Below, piece by piece: positions 1-6,154 of a stretch of DNA of 9,391 nt (positions are counted from its first letter, which is position 1; each line of letters opens with the position of its first letter). The notes below the pieces were generated by a model. That model made no database searches. It was not told where the DNA came from and worked only from the letters and a program-made list of their open reading frames with translations. This DNA comes from Moraxellaceae bacterium. Lineage in GTDB: Bacteria; Pseudomonadota; Gammaproteobacteria; Pseudomonadales; Moraxellaceae. Where the stretch lies: assembly GCA_030146505.1 (NCBI GenBank), contig JASLCO010000256.1, positions 1-9,391 of the forward strand, given 5' to 3'. Position numbers and translations under genes: made by a program.

Positions 1-1062
1 GAGTTTTCCGTCAATACGCGCGTGCGTTCTTCGCTGGCGCAGTTCGGCGTGGCCAGTTGCGGCATCAACGAGGCCATGCCGCGCATCCAGTTCACGCTGA
101 GCGGCAATGTGGCATGGAATGCCGCGGGCGACATCCAGATCAATCGTCGCCCGTATGACATGAAATGGTTGCGGCCTTGCAGCATCACGGCCCTCAGCCT
201 GGATGTGGAGTCCCTGCTGGCGCTGCCGGTGCTGCGCGAAAAACTGCAGGAAGCGATAGAAGAAGGGCTGACCGAGGGGCTGCGCCAGGCCAGCCTGAAA
301 ACGCAGCTGGCGAAAGCCTGGCCCGAGCTCAATGCGCCGCGCGAAATCCAGACCGGCCTCTGGCTGGTGCCGCATCCGGAAAAGATTGCCTTTGCCGAGC
401 CGGTGGGCAATGGACGCTACGTAAGCACCGGCGTGCTGGTACGCGCGCAGCCGGAAATCGTGAGTGGCGCCCGGCCGGTGGTGGCCTTGCCACCCGTGCC
501 GGTGCCGGAGCGCGGCATCAACGGCGATGCCATGCATCTGGCGGTAAAGGGGGATATTGCGCTGGCCGATGCCGAGAAGCTGCTGGAGCAGAAACTGGCC
601 GGCAAGCCCTGGCCGGTGAACGGTCATGAGGTGCAGGTGGAGTCCCTGCGTCTGTACGGCCATGGCGAAAATGCCGTCATCGGCATCCGCCTGAGCAAAC
701 CGGTGCAGGCGGAAATCTTCGTGGTCGGCAAGCCGGTGTTTGATGTGGACAAGAACGAAGTCCACTTCGACAACCTGGCCTATACGCTGGGCACCCGTGA
801 TTTCCTGGTGAAATCGGCCAACTGGCTGCTGGGCAGCAGCTTCCGCGACAGCCTGCAGCAAAAGGCGCGTTTCCGTTTTGACGACGACCTGGCGGATTCG
901 CTCAAGGAGTTCCGCGATTACCAGCAGGACCTGGGCGGCGGGTTCAGGTTGCGCGCCAGCATCAGCCGCGTGCGTCCGCAGGCACTGTATTTCACCCAGG
1001 ACCGTTTGCTGGCCTATGTGCTGGTGGATGGCCACTTGCAACTGGAGATGAAGGCGAAGTGA
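1..1062 (+). CDS. DUF4403 family protein, 5'-truncated by window edge
   Basis: The reading frame is open from base 1 to the TGA at 1060-1062, giving 353 visible residues; the true start lies upstream. The protein is rich in alternating beta-type segments and has no membrane helix in the visible part. It matches my recollection of the DUF4403 family (about 450-500 residues, often exported or lipid-anchored in Gram-negative bacteria), notably the C-terminal stretch running from 'LAYTLGTRDFLVKSANWLL' through a basic/aromatic segment to the 'FRLRASISRVRP' region (about residues 260-335). If that is right, about 100 or more N-terminal residues, including any signal peptide, are missing. The ATG at 22-24 lies inside the conserved region and is not the start. 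The biochemical role of the family is not established. It is followed by a strong terminator shared with the convergent response regulator gene. Confidence 0.82.
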   Translation, partial: EFSVNTRVRSSLAQFGVASCGINEAMPRIQFTLSGNVAWNAAGDIQINRRPYDMKWLRPCSITALSLDVESLLALPVLREKLQEAIEEGLTEGLRQASLKTQLAKAWPELNAPREIQTGLWLVPHPEKIAFAEPVGNGRYVSTGVLVRAQPEIVSGARPVVALPPVPVPERGINGDAMHLAVKGDIALADAEKLLEQKLAGKPWPVNGHEVQVESLRLYGHGENAVIGIRLSKPVQAEIFVVGKPVFDVDKNEVHFDNLAYTLGTRDFLVKSANWLLGSSFRDSLQQKARFRFDDDLADSLKEFRDYQQDLGGGFRLRASISRVRPQALYFTQDRLLAYVLVDGHLQLEMKAK

Positions 1063-1162
1063 GAGGCGTGCCATTTGCCGGTCGGACTTCCGTGCGACCT
1101 GCAGAAAATGAAGGCGGGCGCTGGTAGCTTCCGGGTGTTTGTTGCTGCCCACGTCATGAAAC

Positions 1163-1193
1163 AAAAAAGCCCGCCTTGATGGCGGGCTTTTTT
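1163..1193. terminator. Bidirectional Rho-independent terminator
   Basis: Six A's (1163-1168), a perfect 7-bp GC stem GCCCGCC (1169-1175) / GGCGGGC (1181-1187) with loop TTGAT, then six T's (1188-1193). The A-run and T-run also pair and supply a U-tract in both directions. It lies between the ends of two convergent genes, the DUF4403 gene (+) and the response regulator (-), and suits both. The minus-strand gene ends only 15 bp away. Confidence 0.93.
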
Positions 1194-1208
1194 GTCGGGC
1201 GTAAAAAA

Positions 1209-1577
1209 TCAGGTGGCCGGGGCCAGCTGCTTGATGAGGCGGGCCAGTTCGGCTTCGTCGGCAGGTTTGCACACATAGGCACGGGCGCCCTGGCGCAGGC
1301 CCCAGACGCGGTCGCTTTCCTGGGTCTTGCTGCTCACCATGACCACGGGGATGTGGGCGGTGTCCTTGTCCTGGGACAGGCGGCGGGTGGCCTGGTAGCC
1401 GTTCACGTCGGGCATCACCACATCCATGAGGATGACATCGGGCTTCTTTTCCTTGGCGGCCGCAATGCCGTCCAGGCCGCCGTCGGCGAAGAGGAAGTTG
1501 TGGCCGTATTTCTTCAGCATGCTGTAGATGGCCAGTTTGTCTGTGGGCGAATCATCGACAATCAGAACGCGTGCCAT
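1209..1577 (-). CDS. PilH-like single-domain (CheY-type) response regulator
   Basis: This 122-residue protein is one receiver domain with no output domain. The acidic pair is D8/D9 in 'LIVDDS', the phospho-acceptor is D52 in 'VILMDVVMP', the conserved hydroxyl position is S82 in 'PVVMVSS', and the conserved lysine is K104 in 'YVCKPAD'. The sequence, including 'DRVWGLRQGARAYVCKP', is closest in my memory to PilH, the Chp/Pil-Chp receiver that modulates type IV pilus twitching. No pilG, pilI, pilJ or chpA is next to it, so the PilH label is by similarity only and it could serve another kinase. I chose the ATG at 1577-1575 because GGAGA (complement of 1584-1588) lies 6 nt upstream; a longer reading from 1622 adds 15 residues before the usual 'MARVLIVDD' start. 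It ends beside the shared terminator. Confidence 0.92.
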   Translation of the reverse strand: MARVLIVDDSPTDKLAIYSMLKKYGHNFLFADGGLDGIAAAKEKKPDVILMDVVMPDVNGYQATRRLSQDKDTAHIPVVMVSSKTQESDRVWGLRQGARAYVCKPADEAELARLIKQLAPAT

Positions 1578-1583
1578 GATCGG

Positions 1584-1588
1584 TCTCC
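1584..1588 (-). promoter_or_regulatory. Ribosome binding site of the PilH-like gene
   Basis: GGAGA on the minus strand, 6 nt before the ATG at 1577. It fixes the start at 'MARVLIVDD' and not at the in-frame ATG 45 bp upstream. Confidence 0.8.
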
Positions 1589-1703
1589 AGTCCGGAATGG
1601 GCGCAGCATAAGCGGGCTGCATGGCGGCTTGTAGGGCTGTCTACCCGGTCTGCGGGGTTTTTCACATTCCGGCAGCCGAACGGTGGCCGATGGCGACCGG
1701 CCG

Positions 1704-2060
1704 TCATCGTTTTACTTCCGCCGGGCTGCCGGCTCCATTTTTTTCAAGGGCATGCAGATGCTTGCGCGTGAGATCGAGAAAGCGCGGTGTCAGGCCGATG
1801 TCTTCATAAACCGGATCGCCGAATTCGTCCTCGCCCACCTGGCGGTTGCCATGCACATAGGGGAAGGATTCTTCGAGTTCGTTGAGGGCATGGTGCAGGA
1901 GGTCGGCCATGAGCGTGGCCACGTCACAGCCGGGATAAAGTTCGGCCAGTGCCTTGAGGCGGGCGGCGTCGTGGTAGTCGATGTCGGTGCTGAGGGTAAG
2001 GCGGGGAGCCGGGGTGCGTGCAATGGTCTGCCAGCGGGCAAGCAGCGGCTGCATCTTCAT
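1704..2060 (-). CDS. Small conserved protein, resembling those labelled 'type 1 pili tip component'
   Basis: A 118-residue soluble, acidic protein with no signal peptide or membrane segment. The start MKMQPLLARW is set by GGAGG (complement of 2066-2070), 5 nt upstream of the ATG at 2060-2058; a longer reading from 2099 would include the ribosome site and is unlikely. The middle, 'DAARLKALAELYPG' followed by a predicted helix 'LMADLLHHALNELEESFPYV' (about residues 33-68), looks like a small helical fold, and 'GDPVYEDIGLTPRFLDLTRKHL' follows. I recall similar short proteins in Pseudomonas and relatives carrying the name 'type 1 pili tip component' or 'pilin assembly protein'; that name is poorly founded for a protein without an export signal. 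Function is unknown. It lies 126 bp upstream of the PilH-like gene on the same strand and may be cotranscribed, since I see no convincing terminator between them. Confidence 0.7.
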   Translation of the reverse strand: MKMQPLLARWQTIARTPAPRLTLSTDIDYHDAARLKALAELYPGCDVATLMADLLHHALNELEESFPYVHGNRQVGEDEFGDPVYEDIGLTPRFLDLTRKHLHALEKNGAGSPAEVKR

Positions 2061-2065
2061 GGTGT

Positions 2066-2070
2066 CCTCC
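2066..2070 (-). promoter_or_regulatory. Ribosome binding site deciding the start of the 118-residue protein
   Basis: GGAGG on the minus strand with 5-nt spacing to the ATG at 2060. It excludes the upstream in-frame ATG at 2099. Confidence 0.8.
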
Positions 2071-2161
2071 TGTGGCGTGTTGTTCCTGAAAGCTAGCACT
2101 TTGTGTTGCGCCTGGCCGCCTTGTTCACCGGCTTTGCCGTATTTTCATACAGCGACTGCCA

Positions 2162-2203
2162 AGGCCCTCACGAATCTGCAACAACGGGTGATGGCGAGGG
2201 CCT
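2162..2203. repeat. Inverted repeat in the leader of the PA2779-family gene
   Basis: Perfect 8-bp arms AGGCCCTC (2162-2169) and GAGGGCCT (2196-2203) around a 26-nt loop. No T-run follows. It sits in the 203-bp divergent region between 2060 and 2264, about 60-100 bp before the plus-strand start. It could be an operator, a transcript-leader structure, or chance. Confidence 0.4.
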
Positions 2204-2205
2204 GC

Positions 2206-2223
2206 CTGATTCGCGAGAATCGG
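2206..2223 (+). other. Leader hairpin with GNRA-type tetraloop
   Basis: Perfect GATTC (2208-2212) / GAATC (2217-2221) stem closed by GCGA, lengthened by a T-G and a C-G pair to 7 bp (2206-2223). It begins 3 nt after the preceding inverted repeat and ends 28 nt before the AAGGAG of the PA2779-family gene. Confidence 0.45.
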
Positions 2224-2251
2224 CGGCAATCATTACCACCTGCAATCAGGC

Positions 2252-2257
2252 AAGGAG
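2252..2257 (+). promoter_or_regulatory. Ribosome binding site of the PA2779-family gene
   Basis: AAGGAG with 6-nt spacing to the ATG at 2264. It favours that start over the internal ATG at 2300, which has no comparable site. Confidence 0.82.
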
Positions 2258-2263
2258 TGCATC

Positions 2264-2695
2264 ATGAAGACGGGCAACACATCACTGGAAAACGCAACGA
2301 TGAAAAAACGCGCCATGAAAGCTGCTGCCTGCCTGTTGGTGCTGAGCACGGCGATGACCAGCCTGCCGGTGCAGGCCGTGGTCATCACCGCAGAAGAGGC
2401 CACGCGGGTGGAAACGACCACGGAGGCGGCCGCTGCCCGGGTTCACCTGCAGGCCATGCTGGCGCGCGAGGATGTACAGGCCGGGCTGGCGCAGCATGGC
2501 GTGAGTGCGGAAGCGGCGGCGGCGCGGGTGGCGGCGCTGTCGGATGACGAAGCCCTGGCGCTCAGCCAGCGCATGGACAGCCTGCCGGCCGGGGGCAGCG
2601 TGCTGGGGATCATCGTTTTCATTTTCCTGGTGCTGCTGGTGACCGACATCCTCGGCCTCACCAAGGTGTTTCCCTTCACGCGTCCGATACGCTGA
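2264..2695 (+). CDS. PA2779 family protein (small exported membrane-anchored protein)
   Basis: This 143-residue protein has three parts. Residues 1-38 contain a basic n-region, a hydrophobic stretch 'AAACLLVLSTAM' and a probable signal peptidase site after 'PVQA'. The middle (about 40-108) is Ala/Glu-rich and helical. A C-terminal membrane helix (about 113-131, 'LGIIVFIFLVLLVTDILGL') is followed by 'TKVFPFTRPIR'. This arrangement and the tail match the family named after P. aeruginosa PA2779, whose function is unknown. The start at 2264 has the best ribosome site but gives a long n-region; a start at 2300 (MKKRAMKAAA) would give a more typical signal peptide. Gly110-Gly111 sits just before the membrane helix. 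The PA2778-type peptidase gene follows 55 bp downstream on the same strand, the usual pairing, so they probably form an operon. Confidence 0.87.
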   Translation: MKTGNTSLENATMKKRAMKAAACLLVLSTAMTSLPVQAVVITAEEATRVETTTEAAAARVHLQAMLAREDVQAGLAQHGVSAEAAAARVAALSDDEALALSQRMDSLPAGGSVLGIIVFIFLVLLVTDILGLTKVFPFTRPIR

Positions 2696-2707
2696 GCGCG
2701 TTCCACG

Positions 2708-2728
2708 CCGGGCCGGCGGGCGGCCCGG
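2708..2728 (+). other. GC-only intercistronic hairpin
   Basis: Perfect 7-bp stem CCGGGCC (2708-2714) / GGCCCGG (2722-2728) with loop GGCGGGC, between the PA2779-family stop and the PA2778-family start. No T-run follows, so it is not a standard terminator. It may act in mRNA processing, stability or differential expression of the two genes. Confidence 0.55.
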
Positions 2729-2740
2729 TACCTTGCTGCC

Positions 2741-2745
2741 AGGGG
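2741..2745 (+). promoter_or_regulatory. Ribosome binding site of the PA2778-family gene
   Basis: AGGGG with 5-nt spacing to the ATG at 2751. It decides against the in-frame TTG at 2733, which would overlap it. Confidence 0.65.
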
Positions 2746-2750
2746 TGTGC

Positions 2751-3782
2751 ATGTTGATCCGGAGTCTTTCCCGTTGCGGGCGCTTCCTGCCTGCCCTTCT
2801 CGCGGCCGTTCTGATCTGTGCCTGCACGGCACCGCAGACGCGCGCGCTGCGCCAGTTGCCGGCCAGCGCAGCAGCGCCTGTGAACGCCGCGCCCACGGAA
2901 ATTGCCGGCGTGCCTTTCTTTCCGCAGGAAGAGCACCAGTGCGGGCCGGCAGCGCTGGCCACCATGCTGGCCTTTGCCGGCCGCAGCGTGACACCGGCCA
3001 CTCTCACGGAAAAGGTGTATGTGCCGGCACGCAAGGGCAGTTTTGCGCTGGAGATGGTGGCGGCGGCGCGCTCCGAAGGGCGCCTTGTGTATCCGCTGGC
3101 GCCGCAGATGGAGGCCGTGCTGACGGCACTGGCGCAGGGTTATCCGGTGCTGGTGCTGCAGAACAATGGGCTCGGCATTTATCCGGTCTGGCATTTTGCC
3201 GTGGTGGTGGGCGCCGACCGGGCCGGGGAGAAACTCTGGCTGCGTTCCGGCCGCACGGAGCGTCTGGAAATCAGCTTCTCGACCTTTGAGCGCACCTGGG
3301 CGCGCGCGGATTACTGGGGCGTGCTGGTGCTGGACCCTGCGCGCATTCCCGAGAGCCTGGACCCCAGGCCGGTGATACGCGAGCTGGCACTGATGCAGCA
3401 GGCCGGTGCTGTTGGCGATGCCCAGGCCGGCTTTTCCCGTGCCCTGCTGAACTGGCCGGAGCAGAAGACGGCCTGGCTGGGGCTGGCGCAGACCTCGCTG
3501 GCGCTGGGCGACAAGGAAACGGCGGAGTCCACCCTGCGTGAACTGGTACGCCGCGAGCCCATGTACGGACCCGGTCTCAACAACCTGGCCGACCTGCTGT
3601 TCCAGAGTGATCGCGCGCGCGAGGCACTGCCCTTTGCCGAGCGTGCCGTGGCGGTGATGGACGTGCCGCAGACCCGCTCCACACTGGCGGCCATACAGTC
3701 GGCGCTGGCGGCACGCAGCGCGGTGCAGATTCCCCTGCGTCGCCCGGAGGCCGGGGACCTCAGCGCGGCACCAGCACCCTGA
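2751..3782 (+). CDS. PA2778 family C39-like cysteine peptidase, lipoprotein with TPR-like repeats
   Basis: This 343-residue predicted lipoprotein starts with basic residues and a hydrophobic run 'FLPALLAAVLICAC'. Cys25 is the likely lipidated residue; the -2 Cys is unusual, and Thr at +2 suggests sorting to the outer membrane. Residues about 50-195 form a papain-like C39-type domain: the catalytic Cys64 lies in 'EEHQCGPAALATML' and the catalytic His148 in 'YPVWHFAVVVGAD'. The position where C39 enzymes usually have Asp or Asn reads 'LRSG'. The C-terminal part (about 215-320) has paired helices such as 'AWLGLAQTSLALGDKETA' and 'GPGLNNLADLLFQSDRARE', typical of TPRs. This matches the PA2778 family; its substrate is not known to me. 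The gene follows the PA2779-type gene and overlaps the convergent lipid kinase gene by 23 bp. Confidence 0.9.
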   Translation: MLIRSLSRCGRFLPALLAAVLICACTAPQTRALRQLPASAAAPVNAAPTEIAGVPFFPQEEHQCGPAALATMLAFAGRSVTPATLTEKVYVPARKGSFALEMVAAARSEGRLVYPLAPQMEAVLTALAQGYPVLVLQNNGLGIYPVWHFAVVVGADRAGEKLWLRSGRTERLEISFSTFERTWARADYWGVLVLDPARIPESLDPRPVIRELALMQQAGAVGDAQAGFSRALLNWPEQKTAWLGLAQTSLALGDKETAESTLRELVRREPMYGPGLNNLADLLFQSDRAREALPFAERAVAVMDVPQTRSTLAAIQSALAARSAVQIPLRRPEAGDLSAAPAP

Positions 3783-4641
3783 GCGGCGTCGTGTCCACGC
3801 TGACCGTGGCGGGCAGTTGGCCGGCCAGGTCGCCATCGGCCTGCAGGGCCTCATTTCCGCCATCCACACGGCTGATGCGCGCCGTGCGGGCCTTGACGGT
3901 TTTCATGAAGGGCAGGCGTGTGGCCAGACCCAGCGGCAGGCTGAGCAGCATGAGCAGGAAGGCCCAGCGGCTCATGGTCTGGACCAGCACCACATCCAGC
4001 TCCGCCGCATCGATACATGCCTCGCGTGCCAGTATGTAGGAACCGGCGTAATGCCGGCCCAGCGTGAGCACGGCCGAGCCCGCCTCATGCCTCTGCCCGT
4101 CCAGTTCCAGCCGGTAGCGCTGTCGCCCGAAACGGCGCAGCTCGCGCAGCATGGACAGCACGTAGGCCGGTTTGCCGATCTTCTTTTTCAGTGCCATGTC
4201 CACGCCTTCCACCACCCGGGCGTCATACCCCACTCCCACCATCATGCCGAAGCGGCGGCCGTTGACGCGGCCGGGATGGATGGCACGGCTGTGACCGCCG
4301 GCCAGCACGGCGGCCAGCTTTTCCGGCGTGCCCGGCAGGCCGAGCTCGGTGGCCAGCACATTGGTGGTGCCGCAGGGAATGAGGCCGAGGATGACGCCGG
4401 GATGCCCGGACAGGCCGTTGAGCACTTCGTTGACGGTGCCGTCGCCGCCAGCGGCGACAACCACATCATGGTGGCCGGCCAGTGCCGGCAGCATTGTGAT
4501 GGCATCACCCGGTCCCCGGGTTTCATACACATCCACTGCATGGCCTTGCTGGCGCAGCAGACTGACGATGAGGTCGATACGGGAACGGCGGGCCTGGCCT
4601 GCCGCCGGGTTGAGAACGATGAGGAAGCGTTGGGCGGGCAT
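3760..4641 (-). CDS. Diacylglycerol kinase family lipid kinase (DAGK_cat, YegS/BmrU-like)
   Basis: This 293-residue protein has the hallmarks of the DAGK_cat fold: 'NPAAG' at 11-15, the nucleotide-binding 'GGDGTVNEV' at 65-73, 'PCGTTN' at 89-94, 'GVGYDARVV' at 136-144 and the late 'QADGD' at 267-271. The family transfers phosphate from ATP to a lipid hydroxyl (diacylglycerol, phosphatidylglycerol or sphingoid-like lipids); the exact substrate cannot be read from the sequence. A hydrophobic patch at about 226-240 may touch the membrane. The usual length is about 290-330 residues, so it looks complete. The ATG at 4641-4639 has only a weak purine stretch upstream. It lies 42 bp after the DedA-PAP2 gene and is probably cotranscribed. 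It is unrelated to the integral-membrane DgkA type. The NAD kinase family shares the GGDGT motif but not the rest. Confidence 0.93.
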   Translation of the reverse strand: MPAQRFLIVLNPAAGQARRSRIDLIVSLLRQQGHAVDVYETRGPGDAITMLPALAGHHDVVVAAGGDGTVNEVLNGLSGHPGVILGLIPCGTTNVLATELGLPGTPEKLAAVLAGGHSRAIHPGRVNGRRFGMMVGVGYDARVVEGVDMALKKKIGKPAYVLSMLRELRRFGRQRYRLELDGQRHEAGSAVLTLGRHYAGSYILAREACIDAAELDVVLVQTMSRWAFLLMLLSLPLGLATRLPFMKTVKARTARISRVDGGNEALQADGDLAGQLPATVSVDTTPLRVLVPR

Positions 4642-4650
4642 GAGGTCTCG

Positions 4651-4667
4651 GACACTCTTTCGGTGTC
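4651..4667 (-). other. Small intercistronic hairpin before the lipid kinase
   Basis: GACAC (4651-4655) / GTGTC (4663-4667) with a 7-nt loop, in the 42-bp gap upstream of the lipid kinase start. No T-run on the minus strand, so not a terminator. It may be fortuitous. Confidence 0.3.
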
Positions 4668-4683
4668 TTGGTGTGCAGCGGTT

Positions 4684-6132
4684 TCAGGGCAACAGGAAAT
4701 AATTGGGCAAAAGGCCGGGCAGGGGCTGGTAGCTGGACATGCCTTCCGCAAAGCGGGGCACGACTTCCAGTGCAATGCTGGCGCCCAGCGCCAGGCAAAG
4801 CACCAGTAGCATTTCGGCCAGCGCCATGCCCGGCCCGGGGCGGCGATGCCAGCTCCAGCGCAGGAGCGCGAGGCAGGCCAGGCCCAGCAGCGCGCCGGCC
4901 AGCACGTCCGAGACCCAGTGCACGCCCAGATAGGGGCGGGCCACGATGGTGAACACGATGACGCCAAGCAGCAGCGGGCGCAGCAGGCCGGTCACGCCCT
5001 CCCGTCCGTAGCGCTCCAGGATGACCAGCACGAAGCCCCAGACCAGTACGGTGCTGAAGGCATGGCCGCTGGGGAAGGAATCGGAGCCGGGCGGGGCCAT
5101 CACCAGCAGCGGCCGGGCAATGTCGAAAGCCTGCTTGAGCAGGGCCGGCAGGCTCAGGCCAAGCGCAGCCACCAGCAGGCCGCAGCCGGCCAGCACCCAT
5201 TCCCGGCGCAGGGCCGTCCAGCCTATCAGCACCACGCCAAAGGCCATCAGGGAGCGGGTATCGCCCAGGAGGGACAGCATGATGAAGACCGGGTCCAGCA
5301 CGTTCTGCCGGAAGGCAAAAAGCTGGCCGGTGAGCCGTACGTCCAGCGGCTTGAGCCAGGGCAGCAGGCAGGCCAGCAGCATGAAGCCGGCAAAGGCAAA
5401 CAGCGCCAGGCGCAGGGCGGCGCGCTGGTCTTCGGGGTGGCCGTCATGGCTGAAGGCGCGGCCGCGATTGTTTTCCGGGCGCAGGTCTGCGCGCCGGTGC
5501 CGCCAGCCTGCCAGTGCCGGCAACAGCCAGGTCAGTACGGCCACGATGATGAGCAGGGCGCCCAGCAGCAGGAGCTGGGCGCGGCCCGGCATCCAGTCGT
5601 GCGCGGTGGCGGCGCCCAGGCTGTAGCCGGGCAGCAGGTGGGTGGGCGCCCAGGCCATGGCCGACAGGAAGTTCATCCACAGGAAATACACCGGCCGCAT
5701 GCGGAAGATGCCGGCGGCCATGGGAATGAAGGCACGCAGGGGGCCGATGAAGCGGCCGAAGATGATGCTCTTGCCGCCGTGTTTCCTGACGAAGTCTTCC
5801 GAGCGCTGCAGCCAGTCCGGATTGCGATTGAATGGCCAGAACGTATGGATGCGGTGCTGGAAGTTCTGGCCCAGGGCATAGCTGATGCTGTCGCCCGCCA
5901 TGGCGCCGGCCATGCCGGTCAGGAAGAGTGGCAGCAGGCTGATTTCGGCATGCGCGGCCAGCACGGTCAGCACGAACAGCATGGGAACTGCCGGCACCAG
6001 GGTGCCGATGACGGCCACCGCCTCAATGAGCGAGGTGAGGAAGATGGCGATGAGGATGGCGTCGGGATGCGCGATCAGCCAGCTGCGCAGCGCCAGATAC
6101 CAGCCACCGAAATCCCAGCTGCCGAAGTCCAT
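4684..6132 (-). CDS. Fused DedA (VTT) and PAP2 phosphatase membrane protein
   Basis: This 482-residue polytopic membrane protein has two domains. Residues about 25-205 are DedA/SNARE-associated: E37 in 'LIEAVAVIGTLVPAVP', 'GDSISYALGQ' at 80-89, and 'FGRFIGPLRAFIPMAAG' with R127 and R133. Residues about 240-455 are PAP2: 'KQAFDIARP' (K333, R340, P341), 'PSGH' at 354-357, and 'ARPYLGVHWVSD' (R399, H405, D409). DedA proteins are tied to lipid scrambling and proton-dependent membrane homeostasis; PAP2 enzymes remove phosphate from lipids such as phosphatidate or undecaprenyl pyrophosphate. Such fusions are known in Pseudomonas relatives, some with a further LssY-type C-terminal domain that is absent here. 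Ala398 replaces the usual Ser of PAP2 motif 3. No clear ribosome site precedes the ATG at 6132; it lies 22 bp after lipA, so coupling is plausible. Confidence 0.93.
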   Translation of the reverse strand: MDFGSWDFGGWYLALRSWLIAHPDAILIAIFLTSLIEAVAVIGTLVPAVPMLFVLTVLAAHAEISLLPLFLTGMAGAMAGDSISYALGQNFQHRIHTFWPFNRNPDWLQRSEDFVRKHGGKSIIFGRFIGPLRAFIPMAAGIFRMRPVYFLWMNFLSAMAWAPTHLLPGYSLGAATAHDWMPGRAQLLLLGALLIIVAVLTWLLPALAGWRHRRADLRPENNRGRAFSHDGHPEDQRAALRLALFAFAGFMLLACLLPWLKPLDVRLTGQLFAFRQNVLDPVFIMLSLLGDTRSLMAFGVVLIGWTALRREWVLAGCGLLVAALGLSLPALLKQAFDIARPLLVMAPPGSDSFPSGHAFSTVLVWGFVLVILERYGREGVTGLLRPLLLGVIVFTIVARPYLGVHWVSDVLAGALLGLACLALLRWSWHRRPGPGMALAEMLLVLCLALGASIALEVVPRFAEGMSSYQPLPGLLPNYFLLP

Positions 6133-6154
6133 CGGGGCAGAGTGTCCGTCAGGC

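Noticed and set aside
1176..1634. Plus-strand open frame of 152 codons opposite the response regulator
   Set aside because: Begins inside the terminator and is fully antisense to a receiver domain with all conserved residues.
2676..3869. Minus-strand open frame of 397 codons opposite the PA2778-type gene
   Set aside because: Arg/Gln/His-rich composition with no recognisable domain, lying antisense to a gene with clear catalytic motifs; typical GC-rich shadow.
4649..6148. CGGACACTCT before the lipid kinase and its inverse AGAGTGTCCG before the DedA-PAP2 gene as a shared operator
   Set aside because: A 10-base match in inverted orientation is expected many times by chance in a window of this size.
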